DNA of 61,090 nucleotides from an uncultured Lachnospiraceae bacterium (GTDB taxonomy: Bacteria > Bacillota > Clostridia > Lachnospirales > Lachnospiraceae): the NCBI GenBank assembly GCA_947625775.1, contig CANQPM010000019.1:1-61090 (forward strand), in the 5' to 3' direction. The notes below the pieces were generated by a model, which worked only from the letters and a program-made list of their open reading frames with translations, searched no databases and had not been told where the DNA came from. The position numbers and the translations under genes were made by a program. Below, piece by piece: positions 31,440 through 39,871 of the stretch; position 1 is the first letter of the stretch, and each line of letters starts with the position of its first letter.

Positions 31440-31846
31440 ATCCTGCCCTCAAAATATCGACCAAATTCTTTTAACCTCTTAATAATAAACGGATTATCAA
31501 CATCCTCCCTCTCATTTACCCTGCATATACCGCTATATGCCTCAAGATGAAGCTTCTGCATATAGCGGTACAGCGAAGTATCATTTCCATCAAGGCAAAA
31601 TTCAGAAATGGCGCCCAGCTTTACATGAAGCTTGGCAATATCAATCGAAAGGCTGTCGAGCGCCTTGACAATCCTCTCCTTATGCGCAATAATAACGCGT
31701 ATTTTATGCACATCTGGCTTTCCAGCGCCCGCGACGGTGGCAAGCGCCTTGTCATAGCCCTCAAGCTGCTCTATAAGCGGCAGCATTTTCTTATAAAGCC
31801 TGCATAAATCCTTTAATATATTTTCATACCTGCGGTTATAATTCAT
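31436..31846 (-). CDS. Small helical protein of unknown function, FlgN/FliT-like in outline
   Basis: The 136-residue minus-strand protein is mainly helical (LYKKMLPLIEQLEGYDKAL and IIAHKERIVKALDSLSIDI) and ends KRLKEFGRYF. No named domain is recognisable. Size, helix content and location among flagellar and glycosyltransferase genes would suit a flagellar chaperone or adaptor, but I would not assign it. GGGAAGGG precedes its ATG at 31846. It is probably co-transcribed with the glycosyltransferase gene that ends 42 nt upstream on the same strand. Confidence 0.7.
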   Translation of the reverse strand: MNYNRRYENILKDLCRLYKKMLPLIEQLEGYDKALATVAGAGKPDVHKIRVIIAHKERIVKALDSLSIDIAKLHVKLGAISEFCLDGNDTSLYRYMQKLHLEAYSGICRVNEREDVDNPFIIKRLKEFGRYFEGRI

Positions 31847-31888
31847 AAGCCCTTCCCCATCATTATTTTAAGCGTCATTATTTAAGCG

Positions 31889-33196
31889 TCATGATTTAAT
31901 CCCGCGCATCTCCTCAATCCGTCTCAGCACAGCGGGCTGCATTGCGGACAGAAAAAGCTGCAGGCTCGGCTCGTAATTTTTCACATATTCCGCGTCTTCG
32001 CGCGTTGCGAGCATATGATAGCTTTTGTCAATATAAACTACAGTCTCATCAAAATCCATGGAAAACTTAAAATCCTTCAGGTTGAGTATAGAGTCGCACC
32101 TCACAATAGTTATTATATCAGGCGCGGGAAGCTGCACGAAGACAATGTCAGGGTTAATCTGGCGGATAACCTGCTCAAGAAACGGATCATCGTCTTCCAT
32201 ATAGACCTGCTCCTGCTCCTCAAAAAAATTCACAAACCCAAGGCCGCTCTCGTCATTTTCCAGTATTCGGCTTGACTTTGCCTGCCCAAGTATTCCATAT
32301 ACGGCGTCAAGCAGCGCGGAAATGTCCGACTGCGCCATATTGTGGGCGTTTCCCATATTGTGGAGATAAAACGCGTCAAAAACAGAACGCAGAAGCACAA
32401 TGCTCATCTTTGCGCAGCTTTCAGGCTTTGTATATTTCATAAAAAAATTAAGGCAGTTGCGCGTCAGGTAATAGTTTGCCTTTGTGTTCTCATAGCGCCG
32501 CATAGGGCTTGCGGAGTGGTACAGACGGGCATCGCCAAGCGCAGCCACGTCAAAGCCCGCCAGCTTTATCCTGTACCCCCACTCCGTATCATCCCAGTAA
32601 AGAAAATTCTCCTCGGGCATAAGCCCTGCGCGCTCGACAGCCTTCGCGGAAACCATCATGCCGCACGCACTCACGGCATCGCAGTAAACAACGCTTGGCA
32701 CGGTGTCATCATCCAAGGCATCGGCATACAGCGTCTGCGCCCTGAAATTCCTGAAATCTATGGAAATCCCGTATTGCTGTATGTAGTGGGGCATATGCTT
32801 ATGATAAACCTTTCCGCCGAGCATTCCAACATTCGGGCTGCTTTTCATAAAGCCGAGCATATTTGCAAGCGCGTCTTCATCGACAGTGACAGCCTCGCCA
32901 AGACAGCAGACATAGTCACAGCCGTCATCAAGCAGCTTTTTAATGCCGAGATTCAATCCGCCGCAGCTGCCTAAATCATTTTCGCACCGAACCGCCGAAA
33001 TTATCCCGCCTGTCCCATAATCCCCTGCATTGTATTCCGACACCTTTTCCAAAATAAGCTCATACGAGTTATCGGTCGAGGCGTTGTCAATCACAAAAAC
33101 CCTGTAATCGCCAAGCCCGCGCGAGGCAAAAACCGATTCAAGGCAGGAGAGCGTTTCCCTGCCCTTATTATAATTACTTATTACTATTCCAAGCAT
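31889..33196 (-). CDS. Family 2 glycosyltransferase with a novel C-terminal extension
   Basis: I start it at the ATG at 33196 (MLGIVISNYNKGRET), since the longer frame from 33292 would translate the promoter region. The GT2 domain shows FVIDNASTDNS and, near residue 200, FLYWDDTEWGYRIKLAG, as in rhamnosyltransferase-like enzymes. Residues about 285-435 form an acidic extension (MEDDDPFLEQVIRQINPD) with no domain I recognise. It probably adds sugars to flagellin or a wall polymer. It shares the minus strand with the small helical gene downstream. Confidence 0.8.
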   Translation of the reverse strand: MLGIVISNYNKGRETLSCLESVFASRGLGDYRVFVIDNASTDNSYELILEKVSEYNAGDYGTGGIISAVRCENDLGSCGGLNLGIKKLLDDGCDYVCCLGEAVTVDEDALANMLGFMKSSPNVGMLGGKVYHKHMPHYIQQYGISIDFRNFRAQTLYADALDDDTVPSVVYCDAVSACGMMVSAKAVERAGLMPEENFLYWDDTEWGYRIKLAGFDVAALGDARLYHSASPMRRYENTKANYYLTRNCLNFFMKYTKPESCAKMSIVLLRSVFDAFYLHNMGNAHNMAQSDISALLDAVYGILGQAKSSRILENDESGLGFVNFFEEQEQVYMEDDDPFLEQVIRQINPDIVFVQLPAPDIITIVRCDSILNLKDFKFSMDFDETVVYIDKSYHMLATREDAEYVKNYEPSLQLFLSAMQPAVLRRIEEMRGIKS

Positions 33197-33306
33197 ACCC
33201 TGTCCCTCTCTTTTCTTATACAAGTATAACACGAAATCAGCGCCAAAAACAGATAAATATAAAAAATAAATCAGCCAATAAACGGCGCGCAAAGCGCAAT
33301 AAATAG

Positions 33307-33335
33307 TTGAGTAATACGCCCGATTAAGCTATAAT
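33307..33335 (+). promoter_or_regulatory. Sigma-A promoter for the next glycosyltransferase
   Basis: TTGAGT at 33307-33312 and a perfect TATAAT at 33330-33335 are 17 bp apart. Confidence 0.7.
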
Positions 33336-33385
33336 AATAAAAAAGCTTTTTAAGCGGGGTGATTTAGACGAAATTCAGCTTATGC

Positions 33386-34399
33386 ATGATAGTTAAAAAT
33401 GAGTCGCAGACGCTTGCCCGATGCCTTGACAGCCTAAAAGACCTCATGGACGAGATAATAATAGTCGATACAGGCTCTACGGACGGCACAAAGGAAATCG
33501 CGGCGCGCTATACGTCAAAAATATATGACTACGAGTGGCATGATGATTTTGCGGCGGCGAGAAATTTTGCGTTTTCAAAGGCATCATGCGATTACATTTA
33601 TTCTGCCGACGCAGACGAGGTAATAGACGAAAAAAATCAGGCGCGTTTCCTGCAGCTAAAGGAGGCGCTTATACCCGATGTGGAAATTGTCCAGATGGTA
33701 TATGTCACAAAACAGCAAAACCACCCCACGGAAAATTTCGAGCGTGACCTGCGCCCAAAGCTTTTCAAGCGTCTGCGCGGATTTACATGGATAGAGCCAG
33801 TACACGAAACGGTTAATTTGGAGCCCATAGTTTACGACAGCGATATTGAGATACTTCACTTCCCGCAGGGTAATCACAGCGGCAGGGATTTTCTCGTTTT
33901 TGAGAAGTTGGCGAGGGAAAAGGGAGAGATGTCGGACAGGCTTCTTGGAATGTATGTGCGCGAGCTGTACAAGGCGGGCGGCACAGAGGCGCTTTGCAGG
34001 TCGAGGGCGTTTCTTGAGGCGGCGCTTGAGGAACGGCGCGGAAAAGAAAATACCCTGCTGTGCCGGCAGATAATCGCCGTGCTTATGAAGCTTTACAGGC
34101 AGCTTGACGAGCCTGTGCAGCTGCTTAAACTGGGACTGAGGGAGGAAATAACCGTGCCCTCCGCGGAAGTATGCTTAGAGCTTGGATATTTTTTCATGGA
34201 AAAGGGAGAGAATGGCGAGGCTGCGGAGTGGTTTTACCGCGCGGCGCACAGCTGCGAGAGCGAGCTTGACATTGCAAGCAGCGGCAAATCGGCGTACATA
34301 GCGCTTTCAGAGTGTCTTGCGAAACTGGGCGACTGTGAAAAAGCGCGGGAATACAGCCGCCTTGCCGCCGAATGGCAGCCGCAAGCGTCGGGCGTGTAG
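33386..34399 (+). CDS. Family 2 glycosyltransferase with TPR-like tail; start codon ambiguous
   Basis: From ATG 33386 the protein has 337 residues. The GT-A domain is clear: MIVKNESQTLARCLDSL, IIVDTGSTDGTKEIAA and SADADEVID. The C-terminus (about 220-337) is helical and TPR-like. Homologs of this type usually begin with a strand before MIVKNE, and here six extra codons (reading T-K-F-S-L-C) precede the ATG. The only good ribosome site, GGGGTG at 33356-33361, is spaced for the ACG at 33368, not for 33386. The start may be a non-AUG codon or a mutated ATG. A flagellin or wall-polymer role is inferred from location. Confidence 0.82.
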   Translation: MIVKNESQTLARCLDSLKDLMDEIIIVDTGSTDGTKEIAARYTSKIYDYEWHDDFAAARNFAFSKASCDYIYSADADEVIDEKNQARFLQLKEALIPDVEIVQMVYVTKQQNHPTENFERDLRPKLFKRLRGFTWIEPVHETVNLEPIVYDSDIEILHFPQGNHSGRDFLVFEKLAREKGEMSDRLLGMYVRELYKAGGTEALCRSRAFLEAALEERRGKENTLLCRQIIAVLMKLYRQLDEPVQLLKLGLREEITVPSAEVCLELGYFFMEKGENGEAAEWFYRAAHSCESELDIASSGKSAYIALSECLAKLGDCEKAREYSRLAAEWQPQASGV

Positions 34400-34491
34400 A
34401 CGATAGGTGCGTGGCGAAAGAGCCGCTGCCTGATAACTGAATTATATTAAATATGACAATATTGATATAAGAAATGAGGGTTTTAAGAACA

Positions 34492-35625
34492 ATGAATTAC
34501 GATTATTTGATAGTGGGCGCAGGGCTTTTCGGCGCGGTTTTTGCAAATGAGATGAAAAAAAATAATAAGAGCTGCCTTGTGATAGAAAAGCGCAGCCACA
34601 TTGCGGGCAATATTTATACGGAAAACATCAAGGGGATAAATGTCCATAAGTACGGCGCGCATATTTTCCATACCTCGGACAAAAAAATCTGGGATTATGT
34701 CAATTCGCTTGCAGAGTTCAATAATTTCATAAATTCTCCAATCGCGGTGTACAAAGACGAGCTGTACAATATGCCGTTTAATATGAACACCTTTTCAAAA
34801 ATGTGGGGCATAAAAACCCCGCGAGAAGCGGCGCAGAAAATAGAAGGACAGATTGCGGACTTAAACATCACTGAGCCCAAAAACCTTGAAGAGCAGGCGC
34901 TTTCGCTTGTTGGACGCGACATCTACGAAAAGCTTGTAAAGGGCTATACTGAAAAGCAGTGGGGAAGGGACTGTAAGGAGCTGCCCGCCTTTATCATAAA
35001 GCGCCTGCCCGTGCGCTTTACATATGACAACAATTACTTTAATGACGTATATCAGGGCATTCCAAAAGGGGGCTATACACAGCTTGTCGAAAAGCTTTTA
35101 GACGGTATTGAGGTAAAGCTGGGCACAGAGTTTAAAGACTTTGTGAGGAAAGATGAAAAAAATGACACATATGTCACTTTTGACGGCGCGCACAGCTTCA
35201 AAAAAGTGTTATATACAGGAATGATTGACGAATTTTTTGACTACATCGAGGGCGCGCTGGAGTACCGTTCGCTTAATTTTGAAACTGAAATAATCGAGGG
35301 CGAGGAAAATTATCAGGGAAATGCCGTGGTGAATTACACGGAGAGGGAAGTCCCATATACGCGCATAATAGAGCATAAGCACTTTGAGTTTGGCAGGCAG
35401 CCCGACACAGTCATAACAAGGGAATATCCCAAGGAGTGGCATAAAGGCGACGAGCCGTATTATCCCGTAAACGACGACAAAAACGCGAAGCTATACAAAA
35501 AATATGAACAGCTTGCCCAAAAGGAGAAAAATGTGCTGTTTGGCGGAAGGCTTGGACAGTATAAGTATTATGACATGGACAAGGTAATAGCGGAGGCGCT
35601 TGATATGGCGCAGGCTGAAAAATAG
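34492..35625 (+). CDS. glf: UDP-galactopyranose mutase
   Basis: The 377-residue protein starts YDYLIVGAGLFGAVFANEM, an FAD-binding Rossmann motif, followed by HIAGNIYTE and KYGAHIFHT, all typical of Glf. It converts UDP-galactopyranose to UDP-galactofuranose for cell-surface glycans. I prefer ATG 34492 to the in-frame ATG 34474 because Glf proteins begin two or three residues before the YDYLIVG strand and ATGAGGG can serve as its ribosome site. It suggests that galactofuranose is present in a surface polymer or glycan made by the neighbouring transferases. Confidence 0.94.
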   Translation: MNYDYLIVGAGLFGAVFANEMKKNNKSCLVIEKRSHIAGNIYTENIKGINVHKYGAHIFHTSDKKIWDYVNSLAEFNNFINSPIAVYKDELYNMPFNMNTFSKMWGIKTPREAAQKIEGQIADLNITEPKNLEEQALSLVGRDIYEKLVKGYTEKQWGRDCKELPAFIIKRLPVRFTYDNNYFNDVYQGIPKGGYTQLVEKLLDGIEVKLGTEFKDFVRKDEKNDTYVTFDGAHSFKKVLYTGMIDEFFDYIEGALEYRSLNFETEIIEGEENYQGNAVVNYTEREVPYTRIIEHKHFEFGRQPDTVITREYPKEWHKGDEPYYPVNDDKNAKLYKKYEQLAQKEKNVLFGGRLGQYKYYDMDKVIAEALDMAQAEK

Positions 35626-35643
35626 ATAAATAAAAAATAAAAA

Positions 35644-35674
35644 AGGCGGTGTCCTCAAAATTGAGGAGCCGCCT
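35644..35674 (-). terminator. Terminator for the minus-strand FliD-like gene
   Basis: AGGCGG (35644-35649) and CCGCCT (35669-35674) flank an inner TCCTCA/TGAGGA stem. On the minus strand the hairpin runs into a T-rich stretch, whereas the plus side is followed by A residues, so it mainly serves the gene at 35698. It may also stop readthrough from glf. Confidence 0.75.
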
Positions 35675-35697
35675 AAAATATTACGTTACCGTGAAAT

Positions 35698-37044
35698 TCA
35701 GGTGTATGTATTAAACAGCATACCCGTATAAATGCTTGTCATATACGGATTAATGTAGCTTGTTGAAGGATTGGAGTAAGCGCATATGCGCCTGTCTACG
35801 TATTCCATTGGATCAAGCGAGATAGCGTTGAGCTTTCTGAGCACATGGTTTCCGAAGCTCCTCAACATTCCAGGATCTGCCATCTCATCGACCTTTGAAT
35901 ATTCAAGCGTGGCATCGTCATTTATCGAAATGCCGTACTGCTCCAAATCACGCCTGTGCGCTTTCAGAAACTTGCTCATGTCATTCGTGAGAAGCCTCGT
36001 GAGCGGCGCAAAATTATTATCCTGATTTTTGTCGTCCGCCTCATCGGAAACATCGGGAGCGACGTCCTTCAAAAAGCTGTTGTACCCGTCAACGAATGTC
36101 TCTATATTATATGAAAGCGATTCTGAATCGGGATATAAGCCAATCTTTGCGGTGTTTACCGTATCGGCGTTTTCGGGGTGGAGCGTTATGTGGTATGCGC
36201 CGTACACGTCAAATATATTTGAGTATGATGAATTTGGCGAGCCGTTGACGGTATATACGGCGTTGGTAGCGCTTTTAACGGAAGCATTGAGCCCCAGATA
36301 ATCGACCACGCCGCGTCTGTAGCTTGTATTTTCCTCCGTGATGGTAAAATGATTTTTATTGTTAAACGGCATGCCGATGGAATCAGAGGTTATCTCAAGC
36401 GCAGTCTGCCCGTCTTTTTCAAGCACCTTTGCGCTGACTCCGAGATCGGAGTTATTTATAAGGCGCGAAAGCTTATTCTGCAGGGACTTGTTCGTCTCGC
36501 CGCGTCCCACAACAAACTGGAGCTCATAATGAAGCTTGTTTGTCAGTATGTCAAATGAATAGCTGTCGGGCGCAAGCCCTACAGGCGCGTCGCCGTCAAG
36601 GTAGCTGCCCGTATTTACCTGCGGGGATGCAAAGCTTTCTATTTTTAAATCAAATGAAGTCGGAGCGTCAGCCACGGAATCCTCAGAAACATAGTCAACG
36701 CTGGCAAGCGATTCATTGTCACTGTAAGCCGTCTTAATGGAAAAAAGCTCGCCGTCCTCCTCGCTGAGTGAATTGATAGTCTGCTTTAAGTCCTGCGCGC
36801 TTTCCTTTAAATGCACCGCGTAAGCGATGGACTTGGGCGCAGGCTCATTCATATAAAGCGGGGCAAAGCGGTTTTTCCACTGGATGGCGCTGTAAACGCT
36901 TTTAAGCTCGCTCTGATCGTGAGTAACAGTGCGCGCGGCACGCCTGCTGTTTTTCGTCTGGTTATTGCCGCTGTTTTTATTCTTATTTCTATAGGTAGTT
37001 AAATAATGATCATAAATCTGCAAGGTAGCCATTGAAACTGCCAT
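35698..37044 (-). CDS. FliD-like (hook-associated protein 2-like) protein
   Basis: The 448-residue protein begins MAVSMATLQIYDHYL behind GGGAGGGG; the longer frame from 37089 lacks a site. The N-terminus is basic and Asn-rich and lacks the FliD D0 motif, but the middle follows the FliD plan: a FVVGRGETNKSLQNKLSRLI segment, a GVSAKVLEKDGQTALEIT strand, VYTVNGSP, then an IETFVDGYNSFLKDV helix. It ends without the usual long coiled coil. It may be a minor filament cap or a surface-exposed derivative. It is remote from the flaG-fliD operon and on the other strand. Confidence 0.65.
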   Translation of the reverse strand: MAVSMATLQIYDHYLTTYRNKNKNSGNNQTKNSRRAARTVTHDQSELKSVYSAIQWKNRFAPLYMNEPAPKSIAYAVHLKESAQDLKQTINSLSEEDGELFSIKTAYSDNESLASVDYVSEDSVADAPTSFDLKIESFASPQVNTGSYLDGDAPVGLAPDSYSFDILTNKLHYELQFVVGRGETNKSLQNKLSRLINNSDLGVSAKVLEKDGQTALEITSDSIGMPFNNKNHFTITEENTSYRRGVVDYLGLNASVKSATNAVYTVNGSPNSSYSNIFDVYGAYHITLHPENADTVNTAKIGLYPDSESLSYNIETFVDGYNSFLKDVAPDVSDEADDKNQDNNFAPLTRLLTNDMSKFLKAHRRDLEQYGISINDDATLEYSKVDEMADPGMLRSFGNHVLRKLNAISLDPMEYVDRRICAYSNPSTSYINPYMTSIYTGMLFNTYT

Positions 37045-37260
37045 AAATGCCCCTCCCTTCCATATTATATAATATGAATGATTTATCAAAAGCCTGCAAA
37101 ATACATAGTAAACTTAATTTTAAATTATAAATTATCTATTAACTTAAACTTACCACGAATACACTCTAAAATCAAGAGGTTTTGAAGAAAATATTGGAAT
37201 AATACAGGACATAATAAGCAGGCGTAAGCAGAATATGTAAGCAGAATATGAAAAAAACAA

Positions 37261-37289
37261 TTGACGCGCGGCTTATCTTATGATATAGT
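37261..37289 (+). promoter_or_regulatory. Promoter of the rpmG-secE-nusG operon
   Basis: TTGACG at 37261-37266 and TATAGT at 37284-37289 are 17 bp apart, about 85 nt before rpmG. Confidence 0.75.
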
Positions 37290-37373
37290 TGAAAAGCAAG
37301 ATGTGAAAAGGTCTTTTTTTTATGCGCATTTTGACGCGCAGTGTTTTATGTATCACAATTAGGAGGTGGATTT

Positions 37374-37523
37374 ATGCGTACAAGGATTACATTGGCTTGT
37401 ACAGAGTGCAAGCAGCGCAATTACAATACTACAAAGGATAAGAAGACTCATCCTGACAGAATGGAGATTAAGAAGTACTGCAGATTCTGCAGAACTCACA
37501 CATTGCACAAGGAAACAAAGTAA
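37374..37523 (+). CDS. rpmG: 50S ribosomal protein L33 (zinc-binding form)
   Basis: The 49-residue protein contains [11 protein letters not shown] and [10 protein letters not shown], giving the two CxxC pairs of the C+ (zinc-binding) L33. It is part of the large subunit. GGAGGTGG precedes ATG 37374. It opens the conserved rpmG-secE-nusG run. Confidence 0.96.
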   Translation: MRTRITLACTECKQRNYNTTKDKKTHPDRMEIKKYCRFCRTHTLHKETK

Positions 37524-37546
37524 TTGTCAGATTCTGGAGGATAGCT

Positions 37547-37753
37547 ATGGGAGATTCATCAAAAAAGAATGCTCAGAAGACAAGCTTCTTTAAAACCGTA
37601 AAGGCGGAGTTTGGCAAGATTGTATGGCCCGATAAGCAGGGAACCTACAGACAGTCAATAGCAGTGCTTTGCATTTCAATAGTGTTGGGGCTTATTATTA
37701 CCTTTATGGACACTCTTATCCAGTTCGGCGTTAATTTTATAACAAGCCTATAA
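37547..37753 (+). CDS. secE: Preprotein translocase subunit SecE
   Basis: The 68-residue protein has a short basic N-terminus, KTVKAEFGKIVWPDKQGTYR, and one membrane span (about 43-63), as in Gram-positive SecE. It stabilises SecY in the plasma membrane. Start ATG 37547 follows GGAGGAT. The nusG frame follows within 60 nt. Confidence 0.94.
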   Translation: MGDSSKKNAQKTSFFKTVKAEFGKIVWPDKQGTYRQSIAVLCISIVLGLIITFMDTLIQFGVNFITSL

Positions 37754-37808
37754 TGAAATTGACGGAGTGAATAACAGAACATTTTTTGGAAAGGGTATGG
37801 ATATTGGT

Positions 37809-38492
37809 ATGGAAAAAAAGAAAGAACTCAAGGCAGTTGCCAAAAAGCAGCTTCCGCCTATGGAGCATGAGGAAAAAAAGCCCGAGGTAAAAGCCCCTGA
37901 GACATTTGTCGAGGAGGAGCAGGAACCGGTTGACGATACGCCCCACAGCAGAGTTGCGCTGAGCGACAATAAGAGCGGTATGGGAATGGGCTGGTATGTT
38001 GTCCATACCTATTCCGGATACGAAAATAAGGTCAAGGCAAATATCGAGAAAGCAATCGAGAACAGGCATCTTGAAAATGAAATCCTTGAGGTTAGAGTTC
38101 CGCTTCAAGATGTCATGGAGTTAAAGAACGGCGTCGAGAAAAGCTCACAGAAAAAGCTGTTTCCAGGTTACGTGCTTCTCCATATGGACGCTGACAACAA
38201 CGACGCATGGTACGTGGTCAGAAATACCAGAGGCGTCACAGGCTTTGTAGGTCCGGGGAGCAAGCCCGTGCCACTGACGGAGGAGGAGCTTAGGGCGCTT
38301 GACTTTGGCCGCGAGGTAAGCGTAGAGTATTCCGAGGGCGATATCATAAATGTCATCGCAGGCGTATGGAAGGACACGGTCGGCACTGTTCAAAAAATTG
38401 ATGCAGGGCGCCAGACGCTTACTATAAATGTTGAGATGTTTGGCCGCGAGACACCGGTAGAGATTAATTTCGCCGATGTCGAAAAAATGTAG
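37809..38492 (+). CDS. nusG: Transcription termination/antitermination factor NusG with N-terminal extension
   Basis: The C-terminal 167 residues are a complete NusG: GWYVVHTYSGYENKVKANIE (NGN domain), LFPGYVLLHM, and a KOW domain (FGREVSVEYSEGDIINVIAG, VGTVQKID). The start is uncertain: candidates are GTG 37767, ATG 37797 and ATG 37809. All leave about 60 or more extra residues, rich in Lys, Glu and Pro, before the canonical Trp-Tyr-Val. NusG binds RNA polymerase and Rho or ribosomes. The extension is likely disordered. Confidence 0.93.
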   Translation: MEKKKELKAVAKKQLPPMEHEEKKPEVKAPETFVEEEQEPVDDTPHSRVALSDNKSGMGMGWYVVHTYSGYENKVKANIEKAIENRHLENEILEVRVPLQDVMELKNGVEKSSQKKLFPGYVLLHMDADNNDAWYVVRNTRGVTGFVGPGSKPVPLTEEELRALDFGREVSVEYSEGDIINVIAGVWKDTVGTVQKIDAGRQTLTINVEMFGRETPVEINFADVEKM

Positions 38493-38529
38493 AAGCTTAT
38501 AAACTTATAAGGCTTATATCAAAAAAAAG

Positions 38530-38666
38530 TTGACATAATAAGTTGGCTGTTATAAAATGTTTAGCGGATTGCGAAACGCGTCTGAATTAAGGTGGGAGGG
38601 TATATCCGCCCTTACAACCACAAAACAGCCTGATTATGGCTGAGAATAAAACAGGAGGTGCCTAAA
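38530..38666 (+). promoter_or_regulatory. Promoter and leader of rplK-rplA
   Basis: TTGACA (38530-38535) and TAAAAT (38553-38558) are 17 bp apart. The leader of about 100 nt contains a GGTGGGAGGG block and a CCGCCCTTAC block (38612-38636) that can pair in part. This is where L1-type autoregulatory sites lie in other bacteria, but I cannot confirm an L1-binding fold. Confidence 0.55.
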
Positions 38667-39092
38667 ATGGCAAAGAAAGTAGAAGGCTATATCAAATTAC
38701 AGATTCCCGCCGGTAAAGCGACACCGGCACCACCAGTAGGTCCCGCGCTTGGACAGCATGGTGTTAATATTGTTGAGTTTACAAAGCAGTTTAACGCAAG
38801 AACAGCTGATCAGGAGGGTATGATAATCCCCGTGGTCATTACAGTTTATGCGGACAGAAGTTTTAGTTTCATTACAAAGACTCCGCCCGCCGCAGTCTTA
38901 TTAAAGAAGGCATGCAATCTTAAGACAGCTTCGGCAGCACCGAATAAGACAAAGGTTGCGACTATTTCAAAGGCAAAGATTCAGGAAATCGCTGAGTTAA
39001 AAATGCCGGATTTGAATGCGGCAAGCCTTGAGGCTGCTATGAGCATGATAGCAGGCACGGCGAGAAGCATGGGCATCACAGTACAGGATTAA
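38667..39092 (+). CDS. rplK: 50S ribosomal protein L11
   Basis: The 141-residue protein starts [20 protein letters not shown] and has [14 protein letters not shown], the L11 signature, and the rRNA-binding C-terminal domain. Start ATG 38667 follows AGGAGGTG. The gene is followed by rplA 16 nt later. Confidence 0.97.
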   Translation: MAKKVEGYIKLQIPAGKATPAPPVGPALGQHGVNIVEFTKQFNARTADQEGMIIPVVITVYADRSFSFITKTPPAAVLLKKACNLKTASAAPNKTKVATISKAKIQEIAELKMPDLNAASLEAAMSMIAGTARSMGITVQD

Positions 39093-39108
39093 GCGGAGGT
39101 AAGGAATA

Positions 39109-39798
39109 ATGAAACATGGAAAGAAATATATTGAAGCGGCAAAATTGGTTGACCGTTCAGTTTTCTATGAGGTTGACGAGGCAGTAGCGTTAGCTAAGAA
39201 GACGGCAGGCGCGAAGTTTGACGAGACTCTCGAGGTTCATATCAGAACAGGCTGTGACGGACGCCATGCAGAGCAGCAGATTAGGGGAGCCGTTGTGCTT
39301 CCAAATGGTACAGGCAAGACAGTTAAGGTTTTGGTTTTTGCCAAAGGCGATAAGGTATCTGAGGCTGAGGCGGCAGGCGCTGATTATGTTGGCGGCGAGG
39401 AGCTTATTCCCAAGATTCAGAATGACGGCTGGCTTGATTTTGACGTAGTTGTAGCTACGCCTGATATGATGGGCGTTGTAGGACGTCTTGGTAAGGTTCT
39501 GGGACCTAAGGGCCTGATGCCCAACCCCAAGGCAGGCACTGTAACGATGGACGTTACAAAGGCTGTTAAGGATATCAAGGCTGGTAAGATTGAGTACAGG
39601 CTGGATAAATCAAATATTATCCACTGTCCTTTTGGCAAGGCTTCATTTACGGAGGAGCAGCTCAATGAAAATCTTAAGACTTTGCTTGATGCCATTGTAA
39701 AGGCAAGGCCGGCAACTCTTAAGGGGCAGTATTTAAAGAGCATCACGCTTGCTTCCACAATGGGCCCCGGCGTTAAGGTAAGCGTAGCTAAGTTTTAA
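39109..39798 (+). CDS. rplA: 50S ribosomal protein L1
   Basis: The 229-residue protein has [17 protein letters not shown], the AVLPNGTGK-type block ([19 protein letters not shown]) and [16 protein letters not shown]1 forms the stalk of the large subunit and often represses its own operon. A strong terminator follows 15 nt after its stop, which ends the rplK-rplA unit before the CapA-like gene. Confidence 0.97.
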   Translation: MKHGKKYIEAAKLVDRSVFYEVDEAVALAKKTAGAKFDETLEVHIRTGCDGRHAEQQIRGAVVLPNGTGKTVKVLVFAKGDKVSEAEAAGADYVGGEELIPKIQNDGWLDFDVVVATPDMMGVVGRLGKVLGPKGLMPNPKAGTVTMDVTKAVKDIKAGKIEYRLDKSNIIHCPFGKASFTEEQLNENLKTLLDAIVKARPATLKGQYLKSITLASTMGPGVKVSVAKF

Positions 39799-39813
39799 TT
39801 AAGCATATATCAG

Positions 39814-39843
39814 GACCTCGTTTGGCATAAACGAGGTCTTTTT
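39814..39843 (+). terminator. Strong terminator after rplA
   Basis: GACCTCGTTT (39814-39823) pairs perfectly with AAACGAGGTC (39829-39838) around a 5 nt loop and runs into TTTTT. Confidence 0.95.
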
Positions 39844-39871
39844 AATAGCAGAGGTTATTGGAGGTATGGTT

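Noticed and set aside
32342-32974. Plus-strand ORF of 210 codons inside the minus-strand glycosyltransferase
   Set aside because: The minus strand has clear GT2 motifs; the plus reading is His/Arg/Cys-rich without a family, as expected from a shadow frame.
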